A stretch of DNA of 64,000 nucleotides from Caulobacteraceae bacterium (lineage in GTDB: Bacteria; Pseudomonadota; Alphaproteobacteria; Caulobacterales; Caulobacteraceae), in NCBI GenBank assembly GCA_027487945.1, contig JAIYCQ010000042.1:62001-126000 (forward strand), given 5' to 3'. The notes beneath the pieces were generated by a model. It was not told the origin of the DNA. It searched no databases and saw only the letters and a program-made list of their open reading frames with translations. This document shows positions 62,093 to 64,000 of this stretch, piece after piece; within the stretch, counting starts at the first letter, position 1; the number at the start of each line of letters is the position of its first letter. The translations under genes and the position numbers were made by a program.

Positions 62093-62929
62093 ATGCGCAG
62101 TCCGGCGGACACGGACCTCTACCTCGGCTATTCGGAGCGTGAGCTCGCCGAGAGCCCCTACGCCCGGTTCTTCCGGCCCGACCTTGCTCCACTGTCCGGT
62201 CATGTGCGGGAAGCGCTGGCGACAGGGCCGGTGGCCTCAGCGCTGATGCCGGGCGTCGACCGGGCTGCGGATCTTCAGAATCCCGGCTACGAGCCGGTCG
62301 AGACCGGCTACACGACCTGTCCCGACGGTTCGGCCAGGATCTCGATCCTGACCCCCATGCCGGGCGTGACGCCGGCGATGTGGGACTGGTGGTTCGCCTG
62401 GCATGGCAGCGAGGCGCAGCGCTACAAGCTCTGGCACCCGCGCGCCCATGTGCATGTCGGCTGGTCGGACGGGCGGAGCGACCTGGCCCACTACGTCGGC
62501 CGCACCTCCAACGTCGTCGAGTTCGTCGGCGCCGCCCGCATGCGGCTCTTGATCCGCTTCGTCCCGCCCGCCAGCGTCGGCTTCGACGAGGCCCGGCTCG
62601 CCGCGGCCGGTGAGACCGCCATCTGCGCGCGCGGCAGCCTCGCCGGGGCGCCGGTCGAGACCGGCTGGCTCATCCATCATGTGCGGCCGACGGCCGAGGG
62701 CGCGGAGATGCGGTCGCGCTTCTGGATCGGCGGCGGCAACGTCAGGCCCCGTGGCATGGAGGACGGTCTGGGGCGGGCGCTGGGCGGCCTGGCCGCGCGC
62801 CTCGCGCCGATCAAGGCCGTCGCGGCGGCCGACCTGCTGGTTCACTGCGCCCAGGAGATGGCCCATCTGGCGGCGATTCTCCCCGACCTCCATACCGCCT
62901 TCGGGCCCTCGAACGGGGAGACACGCTGA
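62093..62929 (+). CDS. PhlG-like (2,4-diacetylphloroglucinol hydrolase family) protein
   Basis: A 278-aa zinc C-C hydrolase-like protein (DAPG hydrolase, PhlG family). Metal-site candidates are H104 in WWFAWHGSEAQRYKLWHPRA and the H251-x3-E255 pair in LLVHCAQEMAHLAAILPDLH, matching the H...HxxxE pattern of PhlG. PhlG cleaves the acetyl group of 2,4-diacetylphloroglucinol, a plant-protective antibiotic of pseudomonads; other relatives act on different acylphenols, so the substrate here is inferred only to class. ATG 62093 is chosen by its ribosome-binding site; an in-frame ATG at 62033 lies inside the promoter. Its stop overlaps the next ATG (TGATG). Confidence 0.82.
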   Translation: MRSPADTDLYLGYSERELAESPYARFFRPDLAPLSGHVREALATGPVASALMPGVDRAADLQNPGYEPVETGYTTCPDGSARISILTPMPGVTPAMWDWWFAWHGSEAQRYKLWHPRAHVHVGWSDGRSDLAHYVGRTSNVVEFVGAARMRLLIRFVPPASVGFDEARLAAAGETAICARGSLAGAPVETGWLIHHVRPTAEGAEMRSRFWIGGGNVRPRGMEDGLGRALGGLAARLAPIKAVAAADLLVHCAQEMAHLAAILPDLHTAFGPSNGETR

Positions 62930-64000
62930 TGGGCAAGGCCAGAGGCAAGGGCGTCACCCTGGAGCGTGGACAGGCCGGCTTCGACGCGGCGGTGCTCGGG
63001 ACCAGTTTCAACGCCCGTGACCCGGGGCGCCGACCGGCGGTCGTCGTCCAGGCCAACGGCGTCGACGACGTGGTGGCCGCGGTGCGGAGAGCGCGGGCGG
63101 AGGGGCTGAAGCTCAGCGTCTGTTCCGGCGGTCACAGCTGGCCCCAGAACCACATTCGCGACGGCAGCCTGCTGATCGATCTGGGGCGGATGACCGCCAT
63201 GACCGTCGATGCCGATGCGATGACGGCGACGGTCGAGCCCGGCCGTCACTGCGGCGACGTCGACGCCGTGCTGGCGAGGCAGGGTCTGTTCTTCCCGGTC
63301 GCCCATGCCTGGACGGTCGGCATCGGCGGCTTCCTCCTGCAGGGCGGGTTCGGCTGGAACAGCCGGCAGATGGGGTTGGGGTGCGAGAACGTGCTCGGCC
63401 TTGATGTCGTGCTGGCGGACGGCTCGCTGGTCCACGCCAGCGAACGCGAGAACCCCGACATCTACTGGGCGGCGCGCGGCAGCGGCCCCGGCTTCTTCGG
63501 CGTTGTGGTGCGCTTCCACCTGCGCCTGCATCGCCGGCCGAAGATAATCGGTCTCAAGCTCCAGGTATTCCGGATCGAGCATCTGGAAGAGGTGCTGCGC
63601 TGGGCGGACGCGGTCGGGCCCACGGTCTCCCGCTCGGTCGAGTTCCAGATGGTCCTGAACCGCAAGGCGATGATCATCGGGGCGCCGGGCATCGAGGTGG
63701 TCGCGCCCGTGCTCGCCGACAGCTGGAAGGAGGCCCGTGACGCCACCGACTTCCTGCGTCGCAACCCGGTGGTGAAGAAGGCCAGCGTGAACCTGCCGCT
63801 GCTGCCGGCGCCGCTGGGCTTCGTCATGAAGGCCGGCGAAAAGTCGCTGTTCATGCCGGGCGTGCGCTGGCGCGCCGACAACATGTGGATGGACGGCCCG
63901 ATCGAGCCTCTGCTGCCGCACATCCGAGAGATCGCCGCGACGCAGCCGCCGTCGCCCAGCCACGTGCTGTGGTTGAACTGGAACCCGCCGCCGAGCCGTC
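62929..64000 (+). CDS. FAD-binding oxidoreductase (BBE/FAD_binding_4 type), 3' truncated
   Basis: At least 357 aa, running off the window end. It begins MGKARGKGVTLERGQAGFDA and has the PCMH FAD domain: PAVVVQANGVDDVVAAVRRA, the H69 of GGHSWPQNHIRDGSLLIDLG (the residue that often carries 8-alpha-histidyl FAD), and GIGGFLLQGGFGWNSRQMGL. The following substrate domain starts GVVVRFHLRLHRRPKIIG. The family includes berberine-bridge-like oxidases, sugar and aromatic alcohol oxidases. Start ATG 62929 overlaps the PhlG-like stop, so both belong to one TetR-controlled operon; the substrate is unknown. Confidence 0.88.
   Translation, partial: MGKARGKGVTLERGQAGFDAAVLGTSFNARDPGRRPAVVVQANGVDDVVAAVRRARAEGLKLSVCSGGHSWPQNHIRDGSLLIDLGRMTAMTVDADAMTATVEPGRHCGDVDAVLARQGLFFPVAHAWTVGIGGFLLQGGFGWNSRQMGLGCENVLGLDVVLADGSLVHASERENPDIYWAARGSGPGFFGVVVRFHLRLHRRPKIIGLKLQVFRIEHLEEVLRWADAVGPTVSRSVEFQMVLNRKAMIIGAPGIEVVAPVLADSWKEARDATDFLRRNPVVKKASVNLPLLPAPLGFVMKAGEKSLFMPGVRWRADNMWMDGPIEPLLPHIREIAATQPPSPSHVLWLNWNPPPSR

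Overview
The window is a piece of chromosome from a high-GC alphaproteobacterium, most likely Caulobacterales (Phenylobacterium/Caulobacter-like). Reasons: strong GC bias at third codon positions with long antisense open frames, frequent GTG/TTG starts, small families typical of the group (DUF3297, DUF4169, RHH_4, LtrA, HWE kinase, Coq4 with the HDxxHx11E motif), TonB-receptor biology, and intergenic hairpin repeats of the CCTCCCC/GGGGAGG and CATGGCCCGG types. The genus is an inference from protein character, not a database match. Most of the window is ordinary single-copy chromosome. No tRNA, rRNA, CRISPR array, insertion sequence, integrase or prophage gene was seen, and no gap longer than 300 bp lacks a gene.

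Layout. 1-8.5 kb: 3' end of ligA, a membrane hydrolase-like protein, DUF2147, aminopeptidase P, a Tat-exported beta-carbonic anhydrase-like protein, a cupin-prmA-membrane protein operon, and LtrA. 8.5-16.7 kb: uvrD divergent from coq4 (a 24-bp perfect palindrome lies before coq4), a tightly overlapping PmoA-like/DUF4169/RHH_4 operon, GST, DUF3297, a class A beta-lactamase-fold hydrolase, a decayed YCII/ECF-sigma locus, and pterin carbinolamine dehydratase. 16.7-28.5 kb: GPH/MFS transporter, YbjN-like protein, TauD-type dioxygenase, a racemase/D-cysteine desulfhydrase pair, tandem TPR paralogues, YpfJ metallopeptidase, and a TonB-dependent receptor divergent from a TPR-sulfotransferase. 28.5-39.5 kb: kup, TPP riboswitch plus thiC, small membrane and secreted proteins, a fused 5-oxoprolinase carrying an intragenic palindromic element, and a TerB-DnaJ protein. 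39.6-43 kb: monooxygenase plus acyl-CoA dehydrogenase, a secreted protein, and a gene broken by a 10-bp tandem duplication. 43-48.2 kb: two paralogous, about 621-aa regulators (PAS-like, two HTH modules, alpha/beta-hydrolase domain) flanking an Old Yellow Enzyme. 48.2-58.2 kb: SMP-30 lactonase, folA, quinone oxidoreductase, thyA, DUF924, RcnB-like protein, ilvC, YceI, nucleoside deoxyribosyltransferase, GST, and a TrmN6-like methyltransferase. 58.3-64 kb: an overlapping polyprenyl synthase/HWE kinase/GT9 operon, then a TetR-controlled PhlG-like hydrolase plus FAD oxidoreductase operon that runs off the end.

The least explained element is the regulator-OYE-regulator island at 43.0-48.2 kb. The two regulators share one unusual architecture, and the nucleophile position of the hydrolase domain is not Ser in either (Ala in one, Asp in the other). 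This suggests hydrolase folds reused as ligand sensors around an enoate reductase. Other points worth checking are the YCII-sigma fusion pseudogene, the 10-bp duplication that splits a secreted-protein gene, the palindromic element read in frame inside 5-oxoprolinase, the coq4 palindrome, and the direct-repeat promoter of the PhlG-like operon.
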